A stretch of 64,000 nt of DNA, taken from positions 372,001-436,000 of the forward strand of contig CAKSDI010000001.1 of assembly GCA_934445035.1 (NCBI GenBank), written 5' to 3'. A program made the position numbers and the translations under genes. Origin of the DNA: an uncultured Eubacteriales bacterium (GTDB lineage: Bacteria; Bacillota; Clostridia; Oscillospirales; Acutalibacteraceae). Every line of letters starts with the position of its first letter. Position 1 is the stretch's first letter. Below the pieces are notes generated by a model. That model had not been told where the DNA came from and did no database searches. It saw only the letters and a program-made list of their open reading frames with translations. This document shows, one piece after another, positions 32,985-42,061 of this stretch.

Positions 32985-33347
32985 TCAAATCATCTCCTTT
33001 TTCTGCCGTATTTTTCACTCAAAAACAGCAACCCCTAAATCAGCGAGGCTGAAATTCGAGCAACCCCGAAAGGTCGGTTTTCTCTGCAGCCTCCAAAAGC
33101 CCTGCAAAGCCTTATGCGGTCGGCGTTGCCGTCCGCTGTGTCCTACGAGGGGAAAGCAAGGCAACCCCTCGCTTTCTCCTGCTTATTTTCGTACCGACTG
33201 CCGACTTCGGCACAAAAGGTGCGAAAACCGTTCCAAACGGCTCTTTGCTTTCGCAGGGCTTGGTTTGGCTTGGTTTACCCGCTGTGGGGCTGTATCTCGC
33301 CACACGGGGCGGCACAGGGGCTGACACGGCGATCTTTGACAGCAATA
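32985..33347 (-). other. Probable origin of transfer (oriT)
   Basis: A gene-poor stretch of 363 bases beside the RHH and relaxase genes. It contains the inverted repeats CGAGGGG/CCCCTCG (33146-33152, 33165-33171) and TGTGG/CCACA (33283-33287, 33300-33304) around GGGGCTGTATCTCGCC, and a short direct repeat GCTTGGTTTG/GCTTGGTTTA near 33258-33277. A frame across it (33112-33351) has an unconvincing, Arg/Pro-rich translation. Position and repeats support oriT; the nick site itself is not identified. Confidence 0.6.
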
Positions 33348-33620
33348 TCAATGCCGCTCATTTACGCTCACCTCACTGACTTCCGTATGCTCTGATTTCT
33401 GTGGCTTTGGTTTTCTCGGCTTCGGGGCAACAGAGAGAGAAGTGGTGCCGGAGCGCATATCAATAAATTCACGCACACCCGCGGGCACGGTTTTTCCGTA
33501 AAGCACATCGAGCGCTCTTTCGAGTTCTGCTTCGGTAGAAGTACCTTTCTGTGAAAGATAAAGGACAAGGGCGGATGCCTTGTCCTCGTCAAATGAGATA
33601 TTGAAAGTTGTCTTTTTCAT
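33348..33620 (-). CDS. DUF6103-like small protein
   Basis: 90 residues: MKKTTFNISFDEDKASALVL, a short helical middle and a Ser/Lys/Pro-rich tail. Its size, start and place next to oriT match the DUF6103 family of Firmicute conjugative elements. The function is unknown. Confidence 0.65.
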   Translation of the reverse strand: MKKTTFNISFDEDKASALVLYLSQKGTSTEAELERALDVLYGKTVPAGVREFIDMRSGTTSLSVAPKPRKPKPQKSEHTEVSEVSVNERH

Positions 33621-33638
33621 ATTGTGCTTTCCTTTCTG

Positions 33639-34703
33639 TTACATAATCAGCTCGGGATCAAAGCCGTCTCGCCGCCAATCCTCACGGTCTGAATTACATC
33701 CGCGCATATTGATTTCCGCGTAATCGTCAAGGCCATAGAAGTTCGTGCCGTCAGTACAACAGTTTTGAAAACTGCCGTGTTCCATATTGCATTCAATTAT
33801 TACGGCATTACTTAAATCGCTGTGAGTATAAACACCGCCCGACATCTTGCACCCTGAAAAGACCGTGTTCTTGAATTCGCATTCTTCTGCGGTGACATCT
33901 TCGAGGTTACAGTTTTCAAACCGCGTGTCATTGACAACGGAAAAATTGAGTTCCGCGCCTCGCAGGTCAGTATTCGCAAACCTCGCGTTATCCATAGCAA
34001 CATTCATCATATTTTTATGTGCAAGGTTTAGTCCCTGCACAAAACAGTTTGAAAAATCGGCTTGTATACCACCTGCATCGTTAAGCCATAAGGTGTGCTT
34101 GGCAAGCATGACATCCGCTTCTTCCTGCGTCAGTGTTCGGCGTGAATCAGCCTGCTGTATATATTCATCTTTTACAGTGCAGAGCATATAGCCACCATCG
34201 AAATCAACGCTTTCAATTTCCGGTCTGTCTTTCAGTGCTACATACAGCAATTCCTCGCTGAATCCTGCACCTCTAAACTTGTTTCGTAATTCATCGGTAT
34301 TGATGCTGTATTTTTTATTACTGCAATCGATTACTTCTCGAACTATACGGTCTGCCGTTATTGCGGTTTCGCGCACAGCGTTTTCAAGGCTCGGATACTG
34401 AACAGCGATAGCAAGCTGTTTGGCGTTAGGAATATGGGCAGTGTATCGGGCGTAGTCATAACCCTCTGTGTCAATGATAAAGCCGTCTTTATGTCCTTCT
34501 CTTATGAGCAGCAAGCACGGTATACCGTCGGGTAAATACTCATGCTTCTCGGCGTTAAACTCTCGGAGAAAATCATAGTATCCAAGAGGATTGGAAACGA
34601 ATTCGGTATATTCAGAAGGCGTCAGTTTTACTACTTTTTCAATCTGACACAGAGGCAGATTGAAATCCGTTTGTTTACACTTTAAGTCCGCTTTTATAAC
34701 CAT
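33639..34703 (-). CDS. Pentapeptide-repeat protein with an unknown N-terminal domain
   Basis: 354 residues from ATG 34,703, which has the correct spacing from AAAGGAG; ATG 34,709 is too close. The first ~190 residues are an unassigned domain. Residues 225-330 form a pentapeptide-repeat helix (ANTDLRGAELNF, NCNLEDVTAEECEF, HSDLSNAVIIEC). Such helices can mimic DNA, as in gyrase protection and in antirestriction, so an early defensive role is conceivable. It is co-transcribed with DUF6103 and the gene ending at 34,716. Confidence 0.7.
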   Translation of the reverse strand: MVIKADLKCKQTDFNLPLCQIEKVVKLTPSEYTEFVSNPLGYYDFLREFNAEKHEYLPDGIPCLLLIREGHKDGFIIDTEGYDYARYTAHIPNAKQLAIAVQYPSLENAVRETAITADRIVREVIDCSNKKYSINTDELRNKFRGAGFSEELLYVALKDRPEIESVDFDGGYMLCTVKDEYIQQADSRRTLTQEEADVMLAKHTLWLNDAGGIQADFSNCFVQGLNLAHKNMMNVAMDNARFANTDLRGAELNFSVVNDTRFENCNLEDVTAEECEFKNTVFSGCKMSGGVYTHSDLSNAVIIECNMEHGSFQNCCTDGTNFYGLDDYAEINMRGCNSDREDWRRDGFDPELIM

Positions 34704-34715
34704 GGGCATTCTCCT

Positions 34716-35093
34716 TTACATAGACAGAGCCTGCGTTTCGTCCTCGTCGGAGGATTCATTCGCAGGCTCATGGTTGTGTTCTGCTTTGTGGTCGTCGTAG
34801 AGGTTACAGCCGAGGACGGAGAACAAGCTCACCGGGTCGCTCTGACACTGTGGGCAGTACCTCAGATGGCAAGTCATTTCGATGGCGTCCTCGGTCATAA
34901 TGAGTTCGTTGATTTCCTCTCTCTGCCGTAATTCTTTTTCGAGCAGCTTTGCGCTTTCGTTACTGTCGGTGATCTCTGCACCAAAGTGGTGGTGCAGCTC
35001 GTCATAGGAAACTGACCAATAACAGTTATCGGAATTATCACAGCACTGCCGAACGGCATAATCGGCAAGCCGCCTGATTTTACTTTTATCCAT
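34716..35093 (-). CDS. Small unknown protein with an acidic Met-ended tail
   Basis: 125 residues from ATG 35,093 (AAAGGAACGG). It contains YDELHHHFG and a CPQC pair (LRYCPQCQSDP) that could bind metal. The tail is SSDEDETQALSM. The RBS of the next gene lies after the stop, so this tail is not a by-product of it. Not recognised. Confidence 0.6.
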   Translation of the reverse strand: MDKSKIRRLADYAVRQCCDNSDNCYWSVSYDELHHHFGAEITDSNESAKLLEKELRQREEINELIMTEDAIEMTCHLRYCPQCQSDPVSLFSVLGCNLYDDHKAEHNHEPANESSDEDETQALSM

Positions 35094-35171
35094 ATAGACC
35101 GTTCCTTTCTGTGATTTTATGTTTGCGTTTTCTTTTACAATCATGTTTCTCATCGCCTCCGAAAATAAGAA

Positions 35172-35205
35172 AGCCGCTTGATTCTCAAACGAAAACCAAG
35201 CGGCT
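35172..35205 (-). terminator. Terminator after the flavodoxin/ferredoxin gene
   Basis: AGCCGCTTG (35172-35180) pairs with CAAGCGGCT (35197-35205), followed on the minus strand by TTCTTATTTTC. Confidence 0.8.
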
Positions 35206-35238
35206 ATGCATGGATATTTAATTCGTATAACTACAAGT

Positions 35239-35982
35239 TTACACCTTAACATTCGGATTTGTGTACTGCCCATGCTTTTTCGTTTTGTCCTCATACTGAA
35301 TGGCAAACTTCGGACAGCGATGTAGGCATCCGAGGCACATCACGCATTTATCCTTGACCCAAATCGGCTTTTTATCCTGCATCTCTATCGCTTGAACAGG
35401 GCATTTCTTTGCGCACAATCCACAGCCTATGCAAGTATCCTCTACATGAAAATGTGAGGTTTGCCTCACCTTGTTATTGTAGAGCGGCTCTGCAATCCAT
35501 TTCGTGATGAACGCCGGAGTACGGGGAGACATATGGCGGTTGGTCCGGCGTTCACTGACAGCGTGAATCACACAGTCAATCTCCGCCTCCGTACTTTTCG
35601 TGTACTTTGCGATCTTCTCCGGTGTGGATAGATCGAAGATCGGCGTCCAAGTGTCAGCCATCCGAACAGAATAGTAAGCGTCGATCTCACGCCCTTGGAT
35701 TGACTTATTCGCCATATACCCGGTAGCGCCGGGAGTCGTTCCGTAGGTGGCAATAAAGTACAGATAGCCAGTCTGAAAAGATGCCTTCTCCAAGAACTCC
35801 TTCACGATGCTCGGCAGTCCCCAATCATAGGTCGGGGAAATAATGCCGATGGTCTCATCTGCAGAATCATATCGGTTTTCTTTGATGCAGTCCGCAATGG
35901 ACAGCATCTCCTGCTCCGCAGCCTGTGTCAGACGGGTCGCAACATATTTGCAGTTTCCTGTGGCAGAAAAGAATAAAATCAT
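35239..35982 (-). CDS. EFR1-type flavodoxin-ferredoxin fusion
   Basis: 247 residues. The flavodoxin-like N-terminus has the phosphate loop FFSATGNCKYVA and SPTYDWGLPSI. The C-terminal part carries two 4Fe-4S clusters: CIGCGLCAKKCP and CVMCLGCLHRCP. It is a cytoplasmic electron carrier of anaerobes. It has its own promoter region (TATAAT on the minus strand near 36,024-36,019) and terminator, so it is an independent cargo gene placed inside the conjugation operon. Confidence 0.88.
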   Translation of the reverse strand: MILFFSATGNCKYVATRLTQAAEQEMLSIADCIKENRYDSADETIGIISPTYDWGLPSIVKEFLEKASFQTGYLYFIATYGTTPGATGYMANKSIQGREIDAYYSVRMADTWTPIFDLSTPEKIAKYTKSTEAEIDCVIHAVSERRTNRHMSPRTPAFITKWIAEPLYNNKVRQTSHFHVEDTCIGCGLCAKKCPVQAIEMQDKKPIWVKDKCVMCLGCLHRCPKFAIQYEDKTKKHGQYTNPNVKV

Positions 35983-36096
35983 TTGCGTGCCTCCGTAAAT
36001 CCCACTTCATCTTTACTTGTATTATACCACCGAATCGTGAAAAAATCTACCGTTATATTCAGTGCGGCAGGATCGCTCCCGACGCACTGTTTTTTC

Positions 36097-37128
36097 TTAC
36101 TCAGTATTTTCCAAATAGGTGATATACGGTATCTTGAGCCAATGCGACCACCCTGACCGCGCGAGGGGCGTCATAATAACACCCAACTCCGTGTTGGCAG
36201 CATGAATCGTTTGCCCGTCGCCGACATAGATGCCGATGTGGCCGTCCATCCATACGGCAATGCCGGGGATGTCGGGCATGGTATCAATCGTGCCTTTCTC
36301 GGTCGCCATGTCGAGCATAGGGTCGGAGCCGGTATCCCGAACACCGTTGGAGCGGTATTCGATTTGTCCCGTGTCACAGTTGAACCATGCGTACCCTTTG
36401 ATGAGTCCGATGCAATCGGCGGTGCGGCCGCCGAGCCAATGCTGACGAATGAATTCCTCGTTCTCGCCGACCTGTTCCGGGAATTGCGACATTTTTGTCG
36501 TGAGTATGGATTCGTTCAGCACCTCGCCGTATGTCCCGTATACATAGCCCCATTTCTTTGCGTAAGCCTGCTTTGCCCATTCCGCAAGGTCAACATTGTT
36601 TTTTGTTTCGGGATCGACGAATTTTGAAACATTGATTGCCTTGGCTCGGATGGAATTCATTATTTTACTGTAATCCTCGGTTTTCAGTTCCGTCCCGAAT
36701 GCAGAGTTGACGGCAGCGATGAGCTGCTCGTCGCTCTGTCCCTCATCGAAGCACCCAACGAGCTTATCCACAAAGTCATCCGTTTGGGCATGGTCATATA
36801 GGGCGAGGGTGTACAGCACTTGCGCCTCTTTTGTCCTGTCTGCCGTAAATCCCTTTTCGGTCATAGCCGTTTCAATGGCTTTCATCATGTCCTCGACCGT
36901 CTGCAGCTTGGCTTTTTCCTCGTCGGACATTTCCTCGATTACGATATCCTGCAAGCGGTCGGTGTCGATATCAATATCGCCGCTGAAAATAGAGAGTATT
37001 GCTACCATCGGCATCATAATGATGATAATAATACCGAGGATAATGCCGAGAACGACGCGCCGCAGTTTTTTGTTGGTGAGAACAGCGACGGCTATCTTTT
37101 TAAGAGCCGCCGCAACGGTTGCGCTCAT
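36097..37128 (-). CDS. NlpC/P60-type cell-wall hydrolase of the transfer apparatus (VirB1-like)
   Basis: 343 residues. An N-terminal cytoplasmic segment and one membrane helix (VVLGIILGIIIIIMMPMVAIL) are followed by a helical linker and a C-terminal NlpC/P60 domain with the catalytic Cys in RTADCIGLIKGY and His in MDGHIGIYVGDG. It opens peptidoglycan for the secretion channel. It lies 27 bases after virB4 in the same operon. Confidence 0.88.
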   Translation of the reverse strand: MSATVAAALKKIAVAVLTNKKLRRVVLGIILGIIIIIMMPMVAILSIFSGDIDIDTDRLQDIVIEEMSDEEKAKLQTVEDMMKAIETAMTEKGFTADRTKEAQVLYTLALYDHAQTDDFVDKLVGCFDEGQSDEQLIAAVNSAFGTELKTEDYSKIMNSIRAKAINVSKFVDPETKNNVDLAEWAKQAYAKKWGYVYGTYGEVLNESILTTKMSQFPEQVGENEEFIRQHWLGGRTADCIGLIKGYAWFNCDTGQIEYRSNGVRDTGSDPMLDMATEKGTIDTMPDIPGIAVWMDGHIGIYVGDGQTIHAANTELGVIMTPLARSGWSHWLKIPYITYLENTE

Positions 37129-37155
37129 AGGCGTTCACATCCTTTCATGCGAAAA

Positions 37156-38988
37156 TCAGCGTCCACCGGCCTTTCCGAAGATAGCCGCCTTGTATTCGGG
37201 TGCGATGACTTGGAGCAGATACCTTTCGTTGCCGCAGCGATAGAGGCAAGTCCCGCGCTCCGGGTACTTGATGAGTTCAAATTCGCTCGGCTCAACTTGC
37301 AGTGCGTCCATATATTCCTGGGGGTTGATCTGTCCGGCGTTGAACAGGAACTGATGCGTAGGAATGGAAAACAGCGGCTTTGTAAACTCACGGATGGACG
37401 GAATCAAAAAGTCCTCGATATTCTGACTTGCCAGAATAACCGAGGAGTCCTTTTTACGCACACGCTTCATGCAGTTACGCAGATATTCGATCGTAGTCAT
37501 ATTCGAGAGGAAGAGGTACAGCTCGTCCACCGATGCCGCCGTGCTGCCTTTGCCGAGCAGCTCATTGCTCATATAGGACAGGATATTGAACAGCATACAG
37601 TCTTTGAGTCGGCGGTTAGTATCCATAAGCCCTTTCACACCGAATACGAGGAAGTTAGAGTCTGTGATGTTGGTGTGTCCGTTGAAGTATTTGCTTTCAG
37701 AGCCTACGCACATGGAGTGGATGCCGAGACAGACCTCTTGGAGCGTTTCCTCTGTGTAGAGGTATTTGCGTTTTTTGTCATAGGCCATAAACTCTTCCTC
37801 ACACAGCTTATAGAAATCCTCCATAACGGGAAAGTCCGAGGGCTTCTTTACGCTGTAGTCCGTGCTGTCGGTAATGCCGAATCGGGCGTACAGCTTGGAG
37901 AGCAGGATTTCGATGGTGTCGATCTGCGAATCGGTAAAATCCTTATAGCTGCGGAAAAAATCTTTCAGAAAGGCAATGTGCTGACTGAGCCTTGTGACCT
38001 TTTTGAAGGCTTCGGGTGTGTTGGCGTCGATGTCCTCAACGCTGTCCGTCCATGCTTTAGGCTCTAACGGGTTGATTGTGTATTGACCCGACATAAAATC
38101 AATATAACAGCCGCCGAGGGCATTGCACAGATCCTCGTACTCCGATTCGGGATCGAGGCAGATGATGCGCTTGCCCGCTTCACGGATATTTGTCAAAATG
38201 AGCTTGAGCAAATAACTCTTGCCCTGACCGCTGTTGCCGAGGATGAGGATATTGCTTGTGGTTTTATCCTCGGCTCTGCGGTCGAAGTCCACAAGGATAT
38301 TTGTTCCGTATTTATCTCTGCCGATATATGAGCCGTGGGGGTCTGTCTTTCCGCTGAAATTGAACGGGTACATATTGGCGACCGAGGAGGCGGGCAGCAC
38401 TCGTTCATACTGTGCGCCGAACTGATTTGCGCCCACGGGCAGAACAGAGAGAAAACCCTCTTTCTGCCGCAAGGTCAGCCTATCGACGGAAATTTTGGAG
38501 CGGGTCAGTTCCATTGCGATGTCGCTCTGCAATTCTTTGAGCTTTTCCATACTCTTGGCTTTCAGTTCGATGAACACCGACACATGGAGCAGCGGCTCTT
38601 TGTTCTTGCGGAGGTTGGCGAGAAGTTCAATTACATCCTGCAAATTGCCCTCGGCCTCGATGGTTTCGCTTACATCATTACCGCCGCTTTTGAGTCTGTT
38701 GCGGCGAGTGGCGTTTTGGATAATTTTGCGCTGTTCCATAGATTCAACAAGCCTATGGTAAATGCGGAGCGTCACACCGTTGCGGTCGGCGAGCTGCGAG
38801 AGGATCGCCTGTTCCTCGGTGGACGGCGGATATTCCCGAATCGCCCACACGCAACGGTAACTGTCGCCGACGATATAATGGTCGGATAAAAATTTAATGG
38901 TGCCGGGCAGGATCATATCGAAGAAGTCCTTGGTGCGGATTTCCTCGACCTGCTCCGGCGTTAATACTTTCGGTTTTCTTTTGAGCAT
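37156..38988 (-). CDS. virB4: VirB4/TrsE-type secretion ATPase
   Basis: 610 residues. Walker A is LILGNSGQGKSYLLKL near residue 255; Walker B lies in the AASVDELYLFLSN region near 490. The N-terminal VirB4 domain starts with LTPEQVEEIRTKDFFDMI. It is the energising ATPase of the type IV channel, on the inner face of the membrane. It sits between NlpC/P60 and sortase genes. Confidence 0.92.
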   Translation of the reverse strand: MLKRKPKVLTPEQVEEIRTKDFFDMILPGTIKFLSDHYIVGDSYRCVWAIREYPPSTEEQAILSQLADRNGVTLRIYHRLVESMEQRKIIQNATRRNRLKSGGNDVSETIEAEGNLQDVIELLANLRKNKEPLLHVSVFIELKAKSMEKLKELQSDIAMELTRSKISVDRLTLRQKEGFLSVLPVGANQFGAQYERVLPASSVANMYPFNFSGKTDPHGSYIGRDKYGTNILVDFDRRAEDKTTSNILILGNSGQGKSYLLKLILTNIREAGKRIICLDPESEYEDLCNALGGCYIDFMSGQYTINPLEPKAWTDSVEDIDANTPEAFKKVTRLSQHIAFLKDFFRSYKDFTDSQIDTIEILLSKLYARFGITDSTDYSVKKPSDFPVMEDFYKLCEEEFMAYDKKRKYLYTEETLQEVCLGIHSMCVGSESKYFNGHTNITDSNFLVFGVKGLMDTNRRLKDCMLFNILSYMSNELLGKGSTAASVDELYLFLSNMTTIEYLRNCMKRVRKKDSSVILASQNIEDFLIPSIREFTKPLFSIPTHQFLFNAGQINPQEYMDALQVEPSEFELIKYPERGTCLYRCGNERYLLQVIAPEYKAAIFGKAGGR

Positions 38989-39012
38989 ACTATTTTCCTT
39001 TCTGCCGACAAT

Positions 39013-39717
39013 TTAAGTTTCTGCGGCGATAATGAGCAGTCTGCCGTCCTTGCCCAAACCGTAACAGGTGGAGAGGACGAGGCATCGGCTGCCGTTCTCG
39101 GCGGTGATACGGTCATACCAAGCGTCCGAGGTATTGGTTTTCAGCACATCGGTTACGGTAAAATAACGGATGCCGTCCACAGTTTCAAACTTTATGGTTC
39201 GGTGTGCGTTCAGAAAACTTCTGTCCACATACTTTTTGAGGTCTGCGAACATCGTGCCGTTTCGCATATTGTGACCGTAAATAATGAGGTTGGCGCTTTG
39301 AAGGCTGCATCGTCTGTCGAGGAACGGCACACCGCTTTGGCTGTATTTGCCGTAGAAGTTGCGGCGGAGATATTTCTGTGGATCGGACGGCGTGTACATG
39401 ACGGGATAACTGATATTTGTGCCGTCAATAGAGAGCCAGCCGATGCAGTCACTGTTTTCTGCAATAAGCGCCTGTATATTGCGCTCTGCCGCAGGCTGTT
39501 CGGTTTGCTCTGCGCTTTGGTCTGTTTCTGCGTCTGTTACGGATTCTGCCGGAGCTTCGGTCATTGGCAGTTCGGCAATTTCCGCAACGGCGGCAAAGTC
39601 ATCTTTTTCTTTCTGCTGTTCTTTCAACTCAGAGAAGATTTCCACACCTGACAGCACGGCGACCGCCGACAGCAGAAGACAGAAAAATATGAGGGCGAGT
39701 TTATTCCTCGTCCTCAT
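39013..39717 (-). CDS. Class B sortase
   Basis: 234 residues. There is one N-terminal membrane anchor, an acidic linker, then a sortase fold: NISYPVMYTPSDPQKYLRRN, catalytic His in NLIIYGHNMRNGTMF, Cys in LVLSTCYG and Arg in GKDGRLLIIA. It should link surface proteins with PQT-type signals to the wall. Candidates in this window are the proteins at 1,666 (SPQTGD) and 46,017 (IPQTGD). It overlaps the upstream gene by 17 bases. Confidence 0.9.
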   Translation of the reverse strand: MRTRNKLALIFFCLLLSAVAVLSGVEIFSELKEQQKEKDDFAAVAEIAELPMTEAPAESVTDAETDQSAEQTEQPAAERNIQALIAENSDCIGWLSIDGTNISYPVMYTPSDPQKYLRRNFYGKYSQSGVPFLDRRCSLQSANLIIYGHNMRNGTMFADLKKYVDRSFLNAHRTIKFETVDGIRYFTVTDVLKTNTSDAWYDRITAENGSRCLVLSTCYGLGKDGRLLIIAAET

Positions 39718-40303
39718 CGTCCGTTACCTCATAGAACTGTTTGCCGTCAATATCGGGGATTGATTCTCCCTGCAAGCTCGAATCAAAATAGAGAGCAAGG
39801 ATGCGTTTGATCTCCGGCTTTTTAAGACGGTGTACCTCAAAGCCCTCGCCGGCGATTTTGCTCTCAATTCGGTTTGCGGTTTCGAAGGTCTGTTTTTCTT
39901 TCTGTCCTTTGAGCCTTGCAACAAAGAAAAACTGACGGGCTGTCGCCATTTCTACCTGAATGGTGTCGAGAAATTCAATGTCCTTTTTGATGAGTTTCCT
40001 GACCTTTGCGTTTTCCTCAACTTCAAGGCGTGAGGTCAGGTACGCTTTGTTATCGTCGAAGCATTCGGACGAGTCAGTGCAGACGATTTCGATGTCGGGC
40101 AGCGCCGACAGCAGCATCATCAGATGGCGTATCTTTATCTCAATGTTGGTGTGGGAGAGCACTGAGATATTGGTGGGTGCTACAAGATAAAAGAGCAGCT
40201 CGCCCTTGTTGGTTGAGAGGCCGTATTTTGTGAAGGTCTTAATGCCGAGCAGATCCTGCACCGAACGGCCTTTTTTCTTTTTCTGTGTGTTTTTTACTTT
40301 CAA
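39701..40303 (-). CDS. Conserved ICE transfer protein (VirB4 N-terminal-like)
   Basis: 200 residues with no signal peptide. It starts with a basic run (KVKNTQKKKKGRS), and the body (FYLVAPTNISVLSHTNIEIK, MMLLSALPDIEIVC) resembles the N-terminal domain of VirB4-type proteins. It lies just upstream of sortase and virB4, and a split VirB4 or assembly factor is plausible. Not firmly assigned. Confidence 0.6.
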   Translation of the reverse strand: MKVKNTQKKKKGRSVQDLLGIKTFTKYGLSTNKGELLFYLVAPTNISVLSHTNIEIKIRHLMMLLSALPDIEIVCTDSSECFDDNKAYLTSRLEVEENAKVRKLIKKDIEFLDTIQVEMATARQFFFVARLKGQKEKQTFETANRIESKIAGEGFEVHRLKKPEIKRILALYFDSSLQGESIPDIDGKQFYEVTDDEDEE

Positions 40304-40326
40304 ATTTCGGTCACCTCCAAAAAATC

Positions 40327-40353
40327 AAGGCATCGCGTTTTCTGCGATGCCTT
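40327..40353 (-). terminator. Terminator between the HipA-like gene and the transfer genes
   Basis: AAGGCATCGC (40327-40336) pairs with GCGATGCCTT (40344-40353), followed by GATTTTTTGG on the minus strand. It partly insulates the toxin-like pair from the genes below. Confidence 0.75.
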
Positions 40354-40368
40354 TGAGATTAATATTCT

Positions 40369-41298
40369 TTACATTGACATTGTCGGTCCGGTTTGTTCCG
40401 TTTCAAGCGATTCGGCCATTTCGTAAACGGGGTGCAAAATAAGGTCAAGCCTTGCTTCGATATACCGCTTATAAAACTCCTTTTGCAAGTCGGAAATATA
40501 CGGCACTTCATCGATAAACGCACAAATTTCATCCATATCCGTGCGCTCGTAGATTTCTCTTACCGCCTGATCACAGTCTTTATATTCGCCGCTTGAAATA
40601 AAATCATAATAATTGATCTTGTTCCCATGCAGCTTAACAGCCGAAGTGGGAAACCGATAGATCCGCAGATCCAGCGCTTCCTTGTCGGTCAGCACCGTTC
40701 GCATTACTGCATCGTCGGCCTGCGGCAGAAGACAGCTTCCGCAATCGTAAACCGGGGCGATCTCGCGCCGACCGTTCCTCGGATCGTATAAAAAGCCCCA
40801 ATTGCCGTTGTGACGGTCGAAATTGCCGAGCAATGCGTCGGCGGCAAACATCTCCCAAAAGTGAGTCTTTAATCTGACGGGATCGACATACTGCTGCCTT
40901 TCTATCGCTTCCAGAATGTCGGAGAGTTCTGTTCCGCTGCCGTTGGAGTCGGAATCCAAAACGGTATTTTTGATGGAACAGAAATCATAGAATTTCTTTC
41001 CGTCCTCTGTGAAATCAAGACAGGCGCAGACGATTTTTTCTTTGCCGTTGACCGTGAATGTTCCCAGCATAGTTTCCTGCGCCTTGACACCGAGCATATT
41101 AAAAATGCTGCTGGCAATGTGTTCGCTGATGCAACTGTTGGTATAGGAGAGCTCCGTCGGCTTTCCGTCGCCGGACGGCGGGAATTTCAGCATATACGGT
41201 CTGCCGTTGTATTCCACGGCGATCTTCTTGCCGTTCGCTCCGCTGTACGCTCTTTCAAATATGCGTGGGCAATTTGTAAAATCAATATTTTTTGTCAT
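40369..41298 (-). CDS. HipA-like serine/threonine kinase
   Basis: 309 residues from ATG 41,298 (GGAAGGAGCAAGTGC). It is a short HipA/CtkA-type kinase: a nucleotide region YMLKFPPSG, the catalytic loop LLGNFDRHNGNWGFL and the metal motif PVYDCGSC. It lacks the separate HipA N-terminal subdomain. It ends ETEQTGPTMSM, a tail like those of other backbone proteins, with no RBS constraint on it. It pairs with the HTH gene 14 bases upstream as a likely toxin-antitoxin module. Confidence 0.85.
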   Translation of the reverse strand: MTKNIDFTNCPRIFERAYSGANGKKIAVEYNGRPYMLKFPPSGDGKPTELSYTNSCISEHIASSIFNMLGVKAQETMLGTFTVNGKEKIVCACLDFTEDGKKFYDFCSIKNTVLDSDSNGSGTELSDILEAIERQQYVDPVRLKTHFWEMFAADALLGNFDRHNGNWGFLYDPRNGRREIAPVYDCGSCLLPQADDAVMRTVLTDKEALDLRIYRFPTSAVKLHGNKINYYDFISSGEYKDCDQAVREIYERTDMDEICAFIDEVPYISDLQKEFYKRYIEARLDLILHPVYEMAESLETEQTGPTMSM

Positions 41299-41312
41299 GC
41301 ACTTGCTCCTTC

Positions 41313-41717
41313 CTACAAGTATTTTTTGCGGAGATAATCGGCGTGTTCGGGTGTAATCACGCCTTCGCTGATCTCCGCCAAATTGATGCTGCCGTACAGC
41401 TCTCCCCACAGACAGTCGAGAACGGAGGACTTGGCTTTCAGTCCCTCTTTATATGCGTCCAGATCGTGTTGGAGATAGCCCGGCAATCCGTATTCATAGG
41501 TGCTTTCGCGCTCGGCTGCCCGTATGCCGCTTTCGGTCAGCGTTTCCATAGAAACGCCCAGAGCCTTCGCCAATTTGTATACCGTTTCGGCAGAGCATTT
41601 TTCCAACTTTGTTTTCCCGCTGCAAATATCGTTCAGCGTAGCGTGTGGAATGCCGGCCTCGACCGCTAATCTGTATTTCGTCATGTGCCTCTTTTCAAGC
41701 AGGGTATTTATAACCAA
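41313..41717 (-). CDS. XRE-family HTH regulator, HipB-like partner
   Basis: 134 residues from TTG 41,717, which is correctly spaced after AGGAGGTG; the GTG at 41,726 overlaps that site. The HTH is MTKYRLAVEAGIPHATLNDI with KLAKALGVSMETL. The C-terminal ~60 residues may bind the kinase. It should repress the pair and neutralise the HipA-like protein. Confidence 0.82.
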   Translation of the reverse strand: MVINTLLEKRHMTKYRLAVEAGIPHATLNDICSGKTKLEKCSAETVYKLAKALGVSMETLTESGIRAAERESTYEYGLPGYLQHDLDAYKEGLKAKSSVLDCLWGELYGSINLAEISEGVITPEHADYLRKKYL

Positions 41718-41737
41718 GCAAATCACCTCCTGCTACT

Positions 41738-41766
41738 ATTATATCGGTACGCCGAAATAATGTCAA
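41738..41766 (-). promoter_or_regulatory. Consensus promoter of the HipBA-like pair
   Basis: On the minus strand, TTGACA (41766-41761), a 17-bp spacer and TATAAT (41743-41738) lie just before the RBS. The spacer contains the near-palindrome CGGCGTACCG, a possible autoregulatory site. It is one of the strongest-looking promoters of the conjugation region. Confidence 0.8.
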
Positions 41767-41800
41767 GCGGCAAGACGAAAAAGACACAGTTTGTTTTCAG

Positions 41801-42061
41801 CTACCGCCATTCATAATACTGCTGTGTCGAAATAAAATACCGCACGGCGTATTTCATAAAATCCAGCACCGTGGTGTCATCCATGCGGATCGTTAAAAAA
41901 CCGTAGCACAACACAGCCACGGCAGGTAAGAAAATATGCAGTTGCACCAGCGCCAGCACCGACAACAGTGCGGCTACCGCAAGTATTACAAAGTCCCGCA
42001 AACTCCAAAGCCACAGATTGGCTGTGGCTTTTAAGTTCTGCGGATAGATATATTGTGTCAT
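41801..42061 (-). CDS. PrgI family protein
   Basis: 86 residues with two adjacent hydrophobic helices (FVILAVAALLSVLALVQLHIFLP split by a short turn) and a soluble end with DFMKYAVRYF. The PrgI family stands beside VirB4 in Firmicute type IV systems and may correspond to VirB3. Its start overlaps the upstream stop (ATGA-type). Confidence 0.85.
   Translation of the reverse strand: MTQYIYPQNLKATANLWLWSLRDFVILAVAALLSVLALVQLHIFLPAVAVLCYGFLTIRMDDTTVLDFMKYAVRYFISTQQYYEWR

Noticed and set aside
33112..33351. 79-codon frame across the oriT candidate
   Set aside because: Arg/Pro-rich translation and no RBS; the inverted repeats are better explained as oriT.
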